Shown here one piece after another: positions 47,420 through 61,300 of a stretch of 64,000 nt of DNA (within the stretch, counting starts at the first letter, position 1; the number at the start of each line of letters is the position of its first letter). The stretch comes from Crambe crambe (Eukaryota > Porifera > Demospongiae > Poecilosclerida > Crambeidae). The notes below the pieces were generated by a model, which was not told where the DNA came from, did not search any database, and saw nothing but the letters and a program-made list of their open reading frames with translations. The stretch lies in assembly GCA_963924555.1 (NCBI GenBank), contig OZ004594.1, positions 186,001 to 250,000 on the forward strand. Direction: 5' to 3'. The position numbers were made by a program, and so were the translations under genes.

Positions 47420-47530
47420 CGTGCGAAGAATTTTAATTAGCGTTTTTCAATGGGATACCATGAACAGCTGCAGGCTGAGTATGTAAAGAACTGGAACCAG
47501 TTAACTTTTATACTGGCCACCAAAATACTA

Positions 47531-47540
47531 CGCATGCGCA
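47531..47540. promoter_or_regulatory. NRF-1-like site upstream of IDO paralogue A
   Basis: CGCATGCGCA, about 110 bp before the ATG at 47419. It matches the NRF-1 core by eye. The rest of 47420-47831 shows no gene and should contain the A promoter and the B 3' UTR. Confidence 0.35.
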
Positions 47541-47831
47541 ATAGTGCATGACGTACACCTGGCCGGAATGCAAGAAGCCAATTTAGAAGAAATTTCTCAC
47601 TTTGTGTCAACAAACAGTCATATGGTCTAAATGGAGTCTGTAACCCAATAAGTTATTCTTCAGATGTAGTAAAAATGTCTAGTGTATAATTTCATTGCAT
47701 AGTGGAAATATTGTTGCACATACAGTAGTTATAATGTTGATTTGTTAATTGTATTTATTTTCCTGTGGGAGATGTGTTACCAGATCCCTATCTTTTTTGC
47801 ATTTATAATTAGTTATAAAATCTATTGAATT

Positions 47832-49016
47832 CTATTGAATTAAAAGTTCAGAAGTTAAATTTCTCACATTCTTCAAGAACCTCATGAAGTGTGTTCCCCC
47901 ACTGCCTTTGGTATCTAGAGTGGGATTTATGCTATGGTGCTGTTGATTAACAATATATCGAGTAACAATGATCAAATGATCACTTCGAAATCTCACAAAT
48001 TCTTTAATGGCACTGTTAAAGCCCACCACCAAATCTGTATTTCCTGATTTCATGCAAAAATCTCTAATGGAGGGCATTTCCCCCAATAACCTCAAGAAAT
48101 TCCTGTGCTTCTCAGGCATATAGGATCGCATTGCTTGAAGAAATTCCTCCTCACTTCCAGAGTGTTTAATTCCGAAGAAAATATCGAAGGCATGAATACT
48201 TGAGCTCTGACCAGCACTAGCTCCATGATACTGACAGGGCTGTGGATCCACTCCTTCAAATATAATACCCTCAGGGAATGCATCCAGACCTTTTGAGCCT
48301 GCTTGAAAAGGACGGATGTCAACATAAAATATTATTGGCCTGCATTTCTCTGGCATTCTTTTGAGTTCTCTCTGCATGTTTTGCAAGGACTGCTCAACAG
48401 TCAGGAGACATGTTCGTACAGCTGCTTTTTTTCCACGGGCCATATCAGCATACACCCGTCCTATTGCTTCGAGGGCAGGTGCTGCTGCCATCTCTATCAG
48501 GAGAGGGACAACATAGAACCAAGACTCATCTTCGGTTCCAGTGAAAGTAGTAATGGCAGAGAGATTGTCGGAATTCCTAGGGGCCTGTGGGTCACGTAGA
48601 AAATAGTTGAATAAAGTTGTGGTTGCATAGCTAATTACAGGCTTCATTTGGAGGTGGCTGCTGACTTTGTACCATGGGATTGCTATTTTGGGAGGTACTT
48701 TATTGACCAGTCCCTTCTGCCCCTCCCCCCAGATGTAGCTTTGTCCAATGAATGAAAGTAAACAATAAGCACGTCTCCATTCCTCCTCACTCTTAAGAGT
48801 GGAATGGCTGAAGTCCAGTTCAGGTAGCTCATCCACTTCAGACCTGAGTGTCTTTGTCTTATTGAGTTCAGGGAGATGTTGAACTAAATCTTCCCAAGGA
48901 GCAAAGTAATCTCCAGAAAGTCTAGCTAGTGGAGGTTTTTCAGGCATAAAACCTGTCTCTGAAGAGATCTGGAATTCTGATAAATCAAAAATTCTACAGC
49001 TGGGTGAGAGATCCAT
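47832..49016 (-). CDS. IDO: Indoleamine 2,3-dioxygenase, paralogue B
   Basis: Single exon, 394 residues, aligning with paralogue A almost without gaps. It shares the same landmarks: FAPWEDLVQHLPEL, SYIWGEGQKGLV, DESWFYVVPLLIEMAA, DIRPFQAGSKG, AGQSSSIHAFD, MRSYMPEKHRNFL, H347 in RSDHLIIVTRYIV, and DTKGSGGTHFM. In the last motif His replaces the Asp of paralogue A. Substitutions cluster in the distal pocket segment after DESWFY (ITFLL in A, VVPLL in B), so substrate preference may differ (inference). Tandem duplication of an intronless ancestor is the simplest origin. It is head-to-head with ZZEF1, with 307 bp between starts. Confidence 0.95.
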   Translation of the reverse strand: MDLSPSCRIFDLSEFQISSETGFMPEKPPLARLSGDYFAPWEDLVQHLPELNKTKTLRSEVDELPELDFSHSTLKSEEEWRRAYCLLSFIGQSYIWGEGQKGLVNKVPPKIAIPWYKVSSHLQMKPVISYATTTLFNYFLRDPQAPRNSDNLSAITTFTGTEDESWFYVVPLLIEMAAAPALEAIGRVYADMARGKKAAVRTCLLTVEQSLQNMQRELKRMPEKCRPIIFYVDIRPFQAGSKGLDAFPEGIIFEGVDPQPCQYHGASAGQSSSIHAFDIFFGIKHSGSEEEFLQAMRSYMPEKHRNFLRLLGEMPSIRDFCMKSGNTDLVVGFNSAIKEFVRFRSDHLIIVTRYIVNQQHHSINPTLDTKGSGGTHFMRFLKNVRNLTSELLIQ

Positions 49017-49323
49017 GATTTCGAATTATACGCGCGCGCTTATGAGGATGCGCACGTGCACGCGCAATGTCATCACATGATAATCATGTGAGAGCAAGCT
49101 GTTTATATATTTAGCTCTAGACTTTGCACTTTCTGCATACTAAAGTGAGGTGGCGCTGAATACTATCAAGTTGAAGGAGTTTGCTTTCCAATACTTCAAC
49201 ACTGTTCGGTGCATAGCATAGATAATCTATAAGGTCACTAGACCACGCCCTCTCCCTGCAAGAGACCCTCCTACACAGAGCTAGCTGGCTGCCTAACTGC
49301 AGTTGGTAACCTCGACACGCAGC
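49017..49323. promoter_or_regulatory. Divergent promoter, IDO paralogue B / ZZEF1
   Basis: A GC-rich alternating stretch at 49031-49067 contains CGCGCGCG, an E-box (CACGTG) and TGCGCACGTGCACGCGCAA, NRF-1-like. The palindromic ATCACATGATAATCATGTGA follows at about 49072-49091. Both genes must draw their promoters from this 307 bp. Confidence 0.5.
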
Positions 49324-52300
49324 ATGGGGAATTTCTCATCTGTAGAGGAGGATGAGTCTCTGGAAGAACAGGACCAGGTATGATGTGACCTATGACCTTG
49401 CATAGCTACATACAAGCCTCATTAGGTGAAGCCGGAAGATGTGGATCTTGACATGAACTTGATCGATTTTAGCTGCTTATTCAACACTGAGGCTCTTCAT
49501 AAAGCCCTCCTCACCATCAAGTAATAAGCCCAGCCTCCTGTTCCTTGTGCCTGTTTATTTTGTTTGGCTTTCTTCTAGGGAACCCCCTGGAAATGTCTTG
49601 TCCCGTTTCAAGGACCCGCTGATAAAATGGTTGAAGTCTCTTGTAGATCGAGGAGAGGTAAATGCCTTTCTTTTGTTCCTCCCTTTCCCATATCCCATAC
49701 CCCCTCTCTCCTCTCTTGTGTAGACCACCATCAACATGGTCCAATTTGTGGACTTTATGGCCTCCAAATCAACTAGGGATGAAGCTATAGAGACGTTCAA
49801 CGAGCTGGATCCAGAAGAAGAGGGTTTAATAGATATCACTCGCTTCCTAGCAGTAAGTACCTCCTCTCTCACCCGCTTCTATCTCCTCTTACAGCCATTT
49901 ATCCATTTCCATAGATACTGAAGGACAACCCTCCAGAACCCATGCAGGCCCTCCAGCCATGCCATGACCTCCCAGGTGAGCACCTGTGAGCAAGTGGGTG
50001 GGGCTTAAAATAGTAAAACATAATAATCAGGGGCTTACTCTTAGTATTATCTGGTTTAGGTTCCCTGGATATTTACTTGGGAGGGAAATCCAAAATAAAC
50101 GAGACTTCGAAAAAGATACTACAGGTACAGAATTATAGATTTCTCCACTATCATGTGATAATCATATGATAATCATGTGACTTGCCAGTTCATTCATCGT
50201 CATCGTGTGGACTCCAACAAAATAGTGATGCCGATTGTGGCTCAGATGGGATCCATTATCAAGCAGCGCTCCAAACTGGTGGAAGGACGTTTCTTTGCAC
50301 TCAAACAACGAGAGAGTGGTAAGATAAATGTCCATTAATGCCACATCTTCCATACCTTACTGTGTCCCCTTTACCACACACACCTTTTAGATCAGGAGTT
50401 ATTGAGGAATGGCGATGAAGATGAAGAGGTGGATGAAACTTCAGAAAAGCTGCTCATCACAAAGTGCTACTCAAAAATCAGTGTCTCCACCAACAGCAAG
50501 ACCGTTGATAAGTGAGTCCATCTCTCTCACTTCAACCAGTAATGTACGCACGTAAAACCTCTCCCTCACCACTAGCCTCCTCAACTTGCGCACAGAGAAC
50601 TACTGGCAGTCAAATGGTTCTCCAAGAAGTCATTGGATACGGTTGGTCATACATAATATGCATGTCCATATACACACTACAAGCCATTTTACACAGTATT
50701 TATTATATGGCAGAATCCACATGCTTCCTGGAGTGATGGTGAGGGAACTGGGTGTATCTGTCAGCTCCACGGACGACAGTTACATGCCCAAGAACTTGAC
50801 CATCAGTGTGGGCAACAGCGAGAACAACCTCAAGGAAATTAAGAAGTTGACTGTTCCCAGGGAAACCACTGGAAAATTTGTCCTCCTCCATAATCTCACC
50901 ACTGAGTACCGCTTTGTGCAGATTAACATCAAAGGTTGTTATAGTGATGGATGTGACGTGAGGATCCGAGCACTGCATGTGAAGGGTTGCAAGTAAGTGA
51001 GAAGGGTAGGACCAACCGTGATGAATCAGAATCTATTTGATGGTGTTTGCAGGTTCATAAAGGAGGTGGAGCCCTCAGTGCTGGACACTATGGCTACGTG
51101 GTACTTGGGAATAGTCTCCTCCACAGCCCTGGCAGCCATGCCCCTTGCACCTCACCTCAGACAACTCATCTTAGATCACTCCAAGTGAGTGTGTTTTCAC
51201 ACTAAGCTATGTTTTAGGCTTTTCAGCGAAAACATACCCTCCAATTTCATAACAAAGTATTGTGAAATTTCTGACCCTCTAAATAAAGGACAGTTGTTGA
51301 AGACCAATCATTATGGTGATACAGTGACCATTGTCTTCAATTACATGACCTTTACCAATCCACGTCATCTCTACCACCTTATTATCACTCTTTGCATTAC
51401 CCAGGTCTTCTCTCAAACACCTCCCTCCCCTCTCTCTCTCACCTTTCTCCCCCACCAAGCCTGAGTTCCTTTCGTCCTTTGTCCTTAAAGAAATGGACAA
51501 GTTCCTCACTAATATCTGGTAAACTGGATATTTCTAGGCTTGAAGTTTTAAATTATCCCTCTGTCCATTTTTGGTAGTCTTCCAAAGGACTCCGAGGTGA
51601 ATGGAGAGAGTCTTCAAGTTCTCCTCTCCTTTGCCTTGGCTCATGGCAATGTCAACAATCTCATCGATCTTATCATGACTTTTCTAGGTGAGTCAGATTA
51701 CTATACAACCCAACAGTCATGGAATCAATTGATGGTACCATGATGCAGAAAATTTATCTGTCAAACCAAGAGTGGCTCCTCTACTCCGTAAGATGGACAA
51801 TATCATGCAACATAAGTCATTCAAACACTGTGAGTTCAAGAATGGCCTTGAGACTGCCAGTAGTACAACTTTAAATTCTGTTGTTCGTAGCTGAGAGTCT
51901 GAAATTGAACCTTGTGAGTTGTGATGGAGGACAGAAGAATGATGAGCATAAGCCAGACTTCATCTTCACCAATGTACCAAGCAGTTCGGGTAGGTTAATT
52001 CACTCTGTTTATTTATTTGTTTATTTGTTTTTTATTTGTTTTTTGTTTATTGCCCTATTTTGTGGAACACCACGTCTCACAGGGTCCAAGTATTATATCA
52101 GTGAAAAAGACAAGAAGATAGTCACCATTGTTGCCAAAGAGGACTCAGATCTATTAATCACTGTCACAAGGCTCAAGGTCAAAGTCCAACCGGGAGACCA
52201 AGGTGCTAAGGCAGGTGTGGTGTTACTCTCAAAAATGGACCCCACAACCGAGAAACTAGCTGAGAAACTCAAGACCTTTGACAGTTGGACAGCTGACGAC

Positions 52301-55300
52301 TATAAGAACTTTGACAGAACAGGGTACATAGAATTCTCCCAGGCAGTAGTTCACTCTGTGGGGAGTTTACATACCTTAGAATAACACTACCTCCATTTAT
52401 ATGACACCTTGTATGCAGCTTTGAAGAAGAGGGTGAGCTCATTCCAATTGCTTTCTTTGAAATGGAGAATGAAAGGTATGTTTGTAAGTCCCTTTACCTT
52501 CTCTCTGACTCCTTGTCTTCCTCACTCCTTGGCTTCCTCCCTTCTCTCTTGCTCCTTGTCTTCCTCCCTTCTCTCTCACTCCTTGGCTTCCTCTCTTCTT
52601 TAGCAATGAAGTGGACTTCATACCTGACGTCAGTGTGACAGGAAATGTAAGTGACCACACCCACTAATTCACTGCATATATTCCATTGATGACCACACCC
52701 ACTTAAAATTCACAGTACCTAACGTTGAAGTTCTTTGGACCCAAGAAGGAGGATGCTGATAGGATAGGTGTGCAGGCCGTCCAAGTGTTTGGTCATCGAA
52801 ATTCAGAAGCAACTGAAAAGCGTCTTCAATTCCTCAAGCAGCTGGTAAGTTGGTGCTTTATACTTACACTGTTAATCATAATGCTTCCCCCTCACCACTC
52901 CCTCCCCCACCCCTCATCACCCCTCCCCCACCCATTGCAGGACTCTTTATCTAAAATCCCTCCAGACTTTCCTGAGGTGGAGCCTGTTTCCGTGGAAACG
53001 GTGATTATTAGAGTCCTGTACTTCCTTGGATTGCTGATGCGGGATCTGAGTGTGGTCCAAACTCGTCGTAAGGCAGCCTCTCTCGACTCAACAGTCCTTT
53101 CAGTAAGTAATTGATCATGTGATAATCACATGACTTATCACATGACTTGCCTCTTTGTAGGAATCCCATTTGGCAGTAGAGAATCTGTCACTGGAGAAGA
53201 TCTGGAAGTTTTATGAGGCTCTGAGTAGCAAATGCAGCAGGTAGGAGGTGTTGGGAGTCAATGGGATGAAGTATGATTTTGTTGTGACTGCTGTAGCTCT
53301 GACCTGCATCGTCATGGTAGCCTCCTCTGTCTCTACCTTCTCCGTACTTCCCTCCCTTTCATCAGACCTCCCACAAAATCGAGATCAAAATCCGACCCCC
53401 CAATTGACCCCCTGACCATCCCCTCGGCAGTCCTGTCCCACTTGTGTGGTCTGCTGGACTCTACGGACACAGAGGATACTGTCAAATGGTTGGCTCAGGA
53501 CATTGTTACTGAAGGTGTGGTAGTCTTCTTCCCTGATGCCAAGGCCAGAAAAGACTATCTCCTCTCAATGATCGGCTCTGTCCTGGTAAGACTCACTCAC
53601 CAATCCTTTCTAGACTAGATTGAAAGTATGCATTGCTGTTTTTGTTGTTGTTATTGTTGTTGTTTTGTTATTATTGTTGTTGTTGTCATTACTTTTCCCC
53701 TCATAGGATGAAAACCAGCCGAAGTCTTGGTGGCTGAAATTTGAAGCTCTGTGCCAGTACTTCAGCAAAACTGACAGTAAATCTGTTCTTGGTCTCCCTT
53801 CAAAACCTGCTGATGTTAGCATTAATGCTTATTGTTAAGAGTATCATAATGATGCTACATATATTCGGTTGCTATAGATAACCATGGATAGTGCAGAGTC
53901 GGTCCTTAGTATCCTGAACACTATGATAGTTGTTGCAAAAAGAGAGGTGTGGTTTGATTTTATAATAGTTGACATGGTTGGTTTACTATTGATATTTCGT
54001 CTCAAGGCCTTGTCATATCTGAAGACTGGTTCTTCAAAATCAGATGACCTAGTCCAACTGCTGTGTGCCCTGCAGGCAAGTTTATTCTTTTGGTGTCAGA
54101 GCCAGTTACCTTCTGAGGAGCATGAGGACATCAAGAAAGCAGTCAATCATCTTCTTGTCAGCTGTAAGGACTGGATAAGTCACACATGCATGGCCTTTGA
54201 ACATCTACTGATAAGACAGCAAAAATTTTGTGACAAATTTAATTTTTAGCAGTTAAAAGTAATAGGCATCATGTTGAAACATAAACCAGTTGAATTTTAA
54301 TTGTTGTTGAAATTTCAGTTTTTGTCCCAAATGTTCCCTTTTGATCACAATTACTGATAAAACAGTTGTCCTTTCTGATGAACCTGTGTAACAATTGTCA
54401 TTTGATTGTGTTTGCAGATGTGGATCGAGTAAGTGAGAGTTCTGTGGAGCTTCTCAGAGAGCTTCAAGGAAAGACTGAAGATGATCTGGTAAAAGTGTTA
54501 ATAAACTCTCTCTCTCTATTTCCATTTTACACACCTTCTCTTCCACACACCAACAATTTTATAGAAATCCATGTCGAAACTAATGGAAAAATCAGTGTTG
54601 GGTAGAGTACTGCCTGAGATGGTAAGCCTGTGAACTCTACAGCCCCACCCACTGACCCCTCCCCCCTCGTCTTTCAGGTGGTGTGTCTTGGAATGATGGT
54701 GGATGTAGACGTTGAACGCTTGGAGCTGTTGGATTGCATGCAGCCACTCCTTACCCTCCTCACAGTGGTGTGCTCAAACTTTCCCTCTTCCATAGCAGAG
54801 GTGTTGTGAAATAAAGCTAGCTAGAGGTTTCACAGTCACTCCATATATTTCTTGGCATGTTTGTACAGCTGCAATTAGCAGAATTTAGATTAGCATCTCT
54901 TAACTAGTAATATAGCATTCTATTCTGTTCCGTGATATTTGATCCCTCCTCCTCCTCCTCCACCAGGCTAGCAAGAGTGGTAGTTCTCAGTCGATGGAGA
55001 GCATAGTTGGTGTCTGGACTCGTGAGTCATCTCATAACTATGAGAACAATTCCAGGGTGTCGGAGGAGTTCTACTGCCCTTCAGCCGTTCGCTTTACGCT
55101 GGAATTTGACTCTCGCTGCCACACAGAGAGAAGGTAAATCCCATGCTTAGCTGCCCCCATGCTTATGAAGACAATATGATCCTTCAGATATGACTACCTT
55201 GAGTTCACTGATGAGAGTGGGAAGAAGGTGAAGTGTGATGGAGAGGTGGGACAGGAACGCTGGCCCCTCCATATCGACTTCAAAGGCCATAAAATCGCTT

Positions 55301-58300
55301 TCTCGTTCTACTCCGACAGTAGCAACAATTACTGGGGCTACAAGTTCACTGTGAGTTACTGTCATTGTTGCCATGGTTATTGTCATTGTTGCCTTGGTTA
55401 CCATTATCATTGCCGTGGTTATGGTTATCAATTATGCAGTTGAAGGCCTATGGTCACCATGCCTTTTCTAGCCTGCATTGGCTGAGTGATCTGAATATCT
55501 CTCTGTGTCACTTGTTGGGGCGTCTCTGTGGTGCTGTCCTTACTACCCGACCACCTGCCTCCTTCAAGGGGGAGAAGACCAAGGTGAAAGATGGAGAGAG
55601 AGAGGATGAGGTGTTGGTCAACAGTGAACTGTGGAAGACTCTGTTTCGAGGAGGTTACATGACTGGGAAACTCACACGCTCTCTTTCTGGGGCTTATGTA
55701 AGGAATTAACTCCCAAGTGCTACTCAAATGCAGAGCTAGTAGATATTACAAGTTTTATATACAGGCTGCCAAGCCAGCAGATGCTGAGGTGAGTGCAGTG
55801 CTGAATGACTTGGCCAACGGGCCTGAGGGTCTGGGGGTGAAATTGGTGGAGAAGTGTCGGGAAGCACTGAAGGGACAGTACTATGGAGGCACTCAGGTGG
55901 ACACTGCTGTAAACACTGTCTTTGCCGCTCTCATCTGGAACTCGCAGGAATGCAGGGAGGAGCTCTCTGAATTTGGTAAGGGGTCATCATCCAGAGATGA
56001 CATAGTCCCCTGGACTAGTGATTGAATACATCATTTCTCCATTAGTCACTAGAAGTGATGTGGCCACCTTGACTCCTGGTCTTCTCAGTGCTTTCAAGTT
56101 TGCTGAATTTATGAGGCGAGATCTGGTAAGGGCTTAATCACCCTTTCATTGAACCACATATGCTATATGCATTATGCGTACAGGTCGAAGCACGACAGAA
56201 ACTTTCAGAAGCCAAGGAGAAAGAGGTGGAGGAAGGAAAGAAGGAGAAGATCAATGAGGATGCCCCTGGTAATTAGGAAATATAATGGCTGCTCAGTTCT
56301 TGACATGTCGTATTTGTGCCACCACAGTGCTGGCGTGTCAAGAGAAGGCACAGTACTTGCTCAAGTTTGCAGGCGTGTCACGCATTCCCTTGAAGAAGGC
56401 GGGGAACAGTGACGACAGTCTGCAATCCAGACCCAGTTGGGCCAATAAGGGAAAGAATTGGTCTAAAATTTCTGCAGCTGTCAGCACTGTGGGAAAACTC
56501 AAGCAACATGTGAGTTATTTGGGAACTGGTACATCCTTCTCTTGCTTACTTTTGCTTCTTCCCCTTACCATTAGCTGCAAGAGACCAGTGAGAGAGAGAA
56601 GATAAATGAAAAATATCCTTCTTTTGAGCTTGTTTTGAACTTTGTAAGAACAGAGTCTCTCTCAGTAGAGCAAGTTCATTCGTTGCTGGAGCAACGGTCA
56701 GATATGGCACGCATGGTGTCCCATGGCTACGATTGTTGTGCCAAAATAGTCAAAACTCTGGGAGTGGAAAATTTATTTGAGGTACTTCATCACAGGATTT
56801 CCCTTACAGGGTTTCATAGAGGGGGGAAATGATTAGGCCATAGAGGTTTCCCACCCCCCTTTATGAAACCCTGCCTTAATCACAGGGTTCACAGCTAATA
56901 TTGATATTTACTTCTCTCTTTCTTGTAGCTTCCTGGACTTGTCTTCCTACAACAGCTGCTTACAAGGCAAAGACACTTTCCAAAGTGAGTTATTGTTTCA
57001 TGTAATTATCAGTGATGTAATGATGATGTCATTGTGTAGACACTATGCTGCTAAGCTCGATGGGTGTGGTTTGGAGCTGGAAAATAATGTTCGTAGGGCT
57101 TACCGAAACTTCATCATGGAGCTCATAGAAGCACACAAGTCCTATATCCACCCACCCACAAAGTATGGTGTGATCTGGGGTGGAGTTTTTATGTTGTATG
57201 GGTGTGGTCTGGGGTGGGGTTTTATGTGTGGGTGTGGTCTAGGGTGGAGTTTATGTTAAACAGTGGGTGAAAATTTTGAGGGATATGCAAGGTGAACCGT
57301 ATAAGTTCCTTTAGAAAAAATTACCCAAGGTTCTCCCTAGGCATCTTGGGCATAGTGGGCCACTATGTATGTGCAGGTGTGGTATGGGTGGAGCTTTTGT
57401 ATGGGTGTGGTCTGGGATGGAGTTTTATGTATGGGTGTGGCCTGCAGGGACCATGAGTTTGCGAGGCTTCTTGTGTTGGTATACTTATTGCACCTATTGG
57501 ACTTTGACTGGCAGGATTATGACCATGCCTTGCTCAATGAACTCAATCTGACGGAGCTGTACGTCAGCAATGCCATAAGTGAGTCTGCACTCTGTCATGT
57601 GACATGAATGGTGATCCATACATGACAACAGGTTGTTCAGCAGCGAAGGAGAAAAAGAAGGTGGTCAAGTTTGAAGGAGAAGATGAAATGTTGAAGAGGT
57701 ATAAGTTTCATATGGAACTGATGGAGAAATACAAGTCACGTCCACCAGGAACCTCCTGGAGTTATCTAGTGAACTCTGCCGAGGGAGAGGAGCAACTCAA
57801 AGTAAGTAGGAGTTGTTGATCTGTTTGTTTATTTATTTATTTGTTTGTTTGTTTATTGTTGTCTTTTTTTTATAGGAGACTCGTTTATTTGTGATTGCCA
57901 TAGCCCACGAGTTTAAGATTGGTGTTCAGTGTGATGGTTGTGGCTCGAGCATTACCACTCACTGGTACAGAGACATGGACATCCAAGAAGATTGTGACCT
58001 TTGCAGTCGATGTTTTGAAAGTAAGTGGTGTGATAGGACAGGGTTTTCCTCCTACATAAGCAAGGAGGAAATGTGTTCCACTCATTCCCACTATAATGAA
58101 CATTGTTAATTAAGGGGGTTGTTTTGTGCAGGTGGTGAGGGATCACGTCCAGCTTCATGTGACAAGGATGATATGTTCCAAGCAATTGGGTATGGCTCCT
58201 CTAATTAGTGCATGATTGTCGCTCACCCCTCCCTCCCCATCCTCCTCCTCCTCTTCCCCTCCCCCTTTTCTTTTGTAGGAAATTTGGATGTGATGACTGC

Positions 58301-61300
58301 AAAATGGCCCTTATCACTCATCGTTTCCATAGCAATACAAGGCATGACTTTGACCTTTGTATGGGCTGCTTTAGAAAAGAGGAAGCTACTGGGTAATAAG
58401 TCATGTGATCTGTCATGTGATTATTCACTACACCACTGACATACAGGAGATCAGATGAGTGGACCATCTACTTGCTGAAGGAGCAGCCAGCCATGTCGTC
58501 CAAGTCCCATAAATATCTCTCTATGTACCCTGTGCAATCTACTGGGTGTTTCTTCAAAGATGGGACCATGGTGAAGTTGGGTCCTTCAGCTGACCTTGGA
58601 ATCTATGCACAGCACCACTGTTGGTTGCTGTTCAGTTCCCTCACTCTCTCCATGGCCCACACTGTCAACAACTGCAACTCTGGAAACTCTGAAATTGAGT
58701 ATTTGCAACAAGCTGGCAACATCAAGTATTTGTGTCTCAAGTTCCTTGCCTTTATCCTCAGAGCTGCTCTACTCGCTAAGTTAGAGGAAGGTAAGGGACA
58801 GACAAGTACTGCAGTTGTATAATATATTATTGTTGTTGTTATTGTTGTTGTTGTTATTTATGTATGTGTAGGAGATGAGAAACGTTTCAAGAAAGACATA
58901 AAGGATGAAGTGGAGGAAGTAAAGAAAGTACAAGATGAAGAGAATTTGTCTTTGCTGCCTTCAAGTCGTATTGTTGTGGATTCTTTACCTCATGGGGGGT
59001 CTGCTGCTGATGGGGGGTCTCCTGTGCTCGTGGTCACACTTGCAGATGAGACTGATCATGACTCCAAACAGGTTCCAATGGAGACCGCTTCAGATGTGAG
59101 TGTGACATCAGCAGATTCGGTTCCCATGGAAACTGAGACGGTTCCCACTCCCAAGGACTCATTTGTGACACCAGTCGATCCAGTTCCCATGGAAACTGTT
59201 CCTAGTTCAGAGGAATCGCTGGCGAAATCTGGTTCTAAAGAGACAGAACTCACAGTCAGTTCCAAGGACCCATCATCATCCACAAGTGAACTAGCTTCTG
59301 GTTCCAAGGAAATAGCTGAAGCAGAGACTGCTTCTAATGTTGAATCTGGTTCTGGTCTCAAGTTAGAACCTTTGACAGCTGTTGAATCTAAGTCCAGCGT
59401 AGTGGCAGGTTCTGCAACGATAAGTTCCAACTCTATGGATACCAGCACCTCAAAGGACGATGTCAGTTCGAGGCAAACAGAAGGTACTGATATGAGTTCC
59501 AAGTCTGCAGTAGAGAGCGAGCTTGGAGTTGTGGAGAGTGACTTTGGAGTAGTGGAGGGTGGTGAACTAGATGAGAGTGACCCAGTGATTGTGGCCAGTA
59601 GAAGACCTAGAGAAATGGATAGCACCATAGGGGAACTGGAGAAGACCTATGGATTGCTGGCTCTAGAGAAGGCATTGGGTTTGTTGGCAGCCATGCTTCC
59701 CCAGGAAATGAGTGTGAGTAAAGGGTCAGATAGTGTAGTTGAATTTTTATTTCTTCTTCTTCTTCTTCTTCAGTTATCTCCATGGATACAACAAAAACAA
59801 GATATAGAAGTGTTCCTTGTGCAGGATCTCCTGCCGATTCTCTTGCAACTCTCTAGGTGAGTCATCCTTTGTTCTGCTGTCCATCAGCCTTTATCCTCAG
59901 CCTGTGGATTCAGTTGTGGGACTGTCCAGGAGTCATTACAGCTCCAGTCTCTACTGGTTGCTGCCAACTACCTGGCTCACCTCAATCCTGAAGTTGCTGA
60001 CCGTGTGATTGATGTGGCTCGAGGTGACACTCTCTCTCCCACTGAACAGCTGGAGTGCAGGACTCACGGCACAAAAACTGTCCAGTTCCTCTTCTCTCTA
60101 GGTGCCGACTTCCTCATCAAGTAAGCAAATGACCAATAAGTTAAATACATACCTGTGTAAACCTGTTGTGGATACCTGTGTAAGCCTGTTAAACCTGTTG
60201 TGGATACTCTTCTATATCTCTCACCTCCCTCCCTCATAATTATGTAGGTCACAGTTCTCTGGAGCGGCCACATGTGCGGAGTGTATGTTGTTGCTGTCCA
60301 AGGCCCTTCCATGGAAGTCTGCTGTCACAGTCACTCTCAGTCAGTGCCTACAGAAACACCCGCAAGACATGGACCTCTCCTCCATCTTTGGTCTGCTTGT
60401 TATCTCAGGCTTCCCCAGGGTGAGCCACTCCCAGTCAGTTACATCATGACTGCTGACTCTCTCTCTCTCTCCCCTGCATTAGATTCCTCGAGAAGGGGGT
60501 GTGGTCCACACAACGCAAAGTGATAAGCCCTCACAGGTGGTCCTCTTGAAAGTGGACAGCAATAATGCCTCAGGCATTGACATCAATGCACGCAAACCTG
60601 TACAGGTACATGTAAGACCTTCCCCTTTACCATTCTCTGACCTTTGTACTCACCTCCTTGTAGATTAAGTTGTCAGACTACGAGTTTGAGGACTCTGTGA
60701 GAGGTTGCATTGATGAGTCCAAGTTAGAGACCCTCCTCTCTCTCCTCAAACTCTCACTCCAACTCTTCAAGCAGGGTACGAAAATAATTAGTAGTCTCAC
60801 CCTACGTCCCTCCCAACACGTACACCCCACACCCCTCTCCACATGTACATCCCCACCCCACACCACACCTAGCTAATTCAAATGTGTTGTGGTTGGTTTT
60901 GTACTTTGCACATGCAGAATCTGACCGACAAGTGGAGCATACATGGATTCTGGCCCTCGTTTTGAAGGCTTTTCACTTCATAATCCAGGTATGTATGTCT
61001 TGGAGGTGAAAAGGTAACGACAGTCTTCTCTCTTAGACATCCACCTCTTTGGAAGTGATCAGACAACTGCAGGATACTGGCCTGATTCCCACTCTTGTCA
61101 AACTAGCTTCAAAACCAACTAACGTCAGCAAGAAGTGGTTTCTCACTGACCTGGAGGTTAGCATCACATGATAATACTAGGGGGGAAAAATGTACAACAT
61201 TTGAGTCACAGTGAGCAAGCAAGCAAGTAGGCTTTTGTGCTGATATTCATTTGTCATTCAATAACTCAAAGCACTTAGATAAGCCTAGTGCCTTGTGCCT

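Noticed and set aside
46220..49016. Horizontal transfer from bacteria for the intronless IDO genes
   Set aside because: Sequence landmarks are those of animal IDO, and lack of introns is better explained by retroposition; nothing nearby looks bacterial.
51189..51404. Exon starting at GCTTTTCAGCG in ZZEF1
   Set aside because: It would add unrelated sequence; the exon at 51405 matches the ZZEF1 segment LPPLSLSP and continues in phase.
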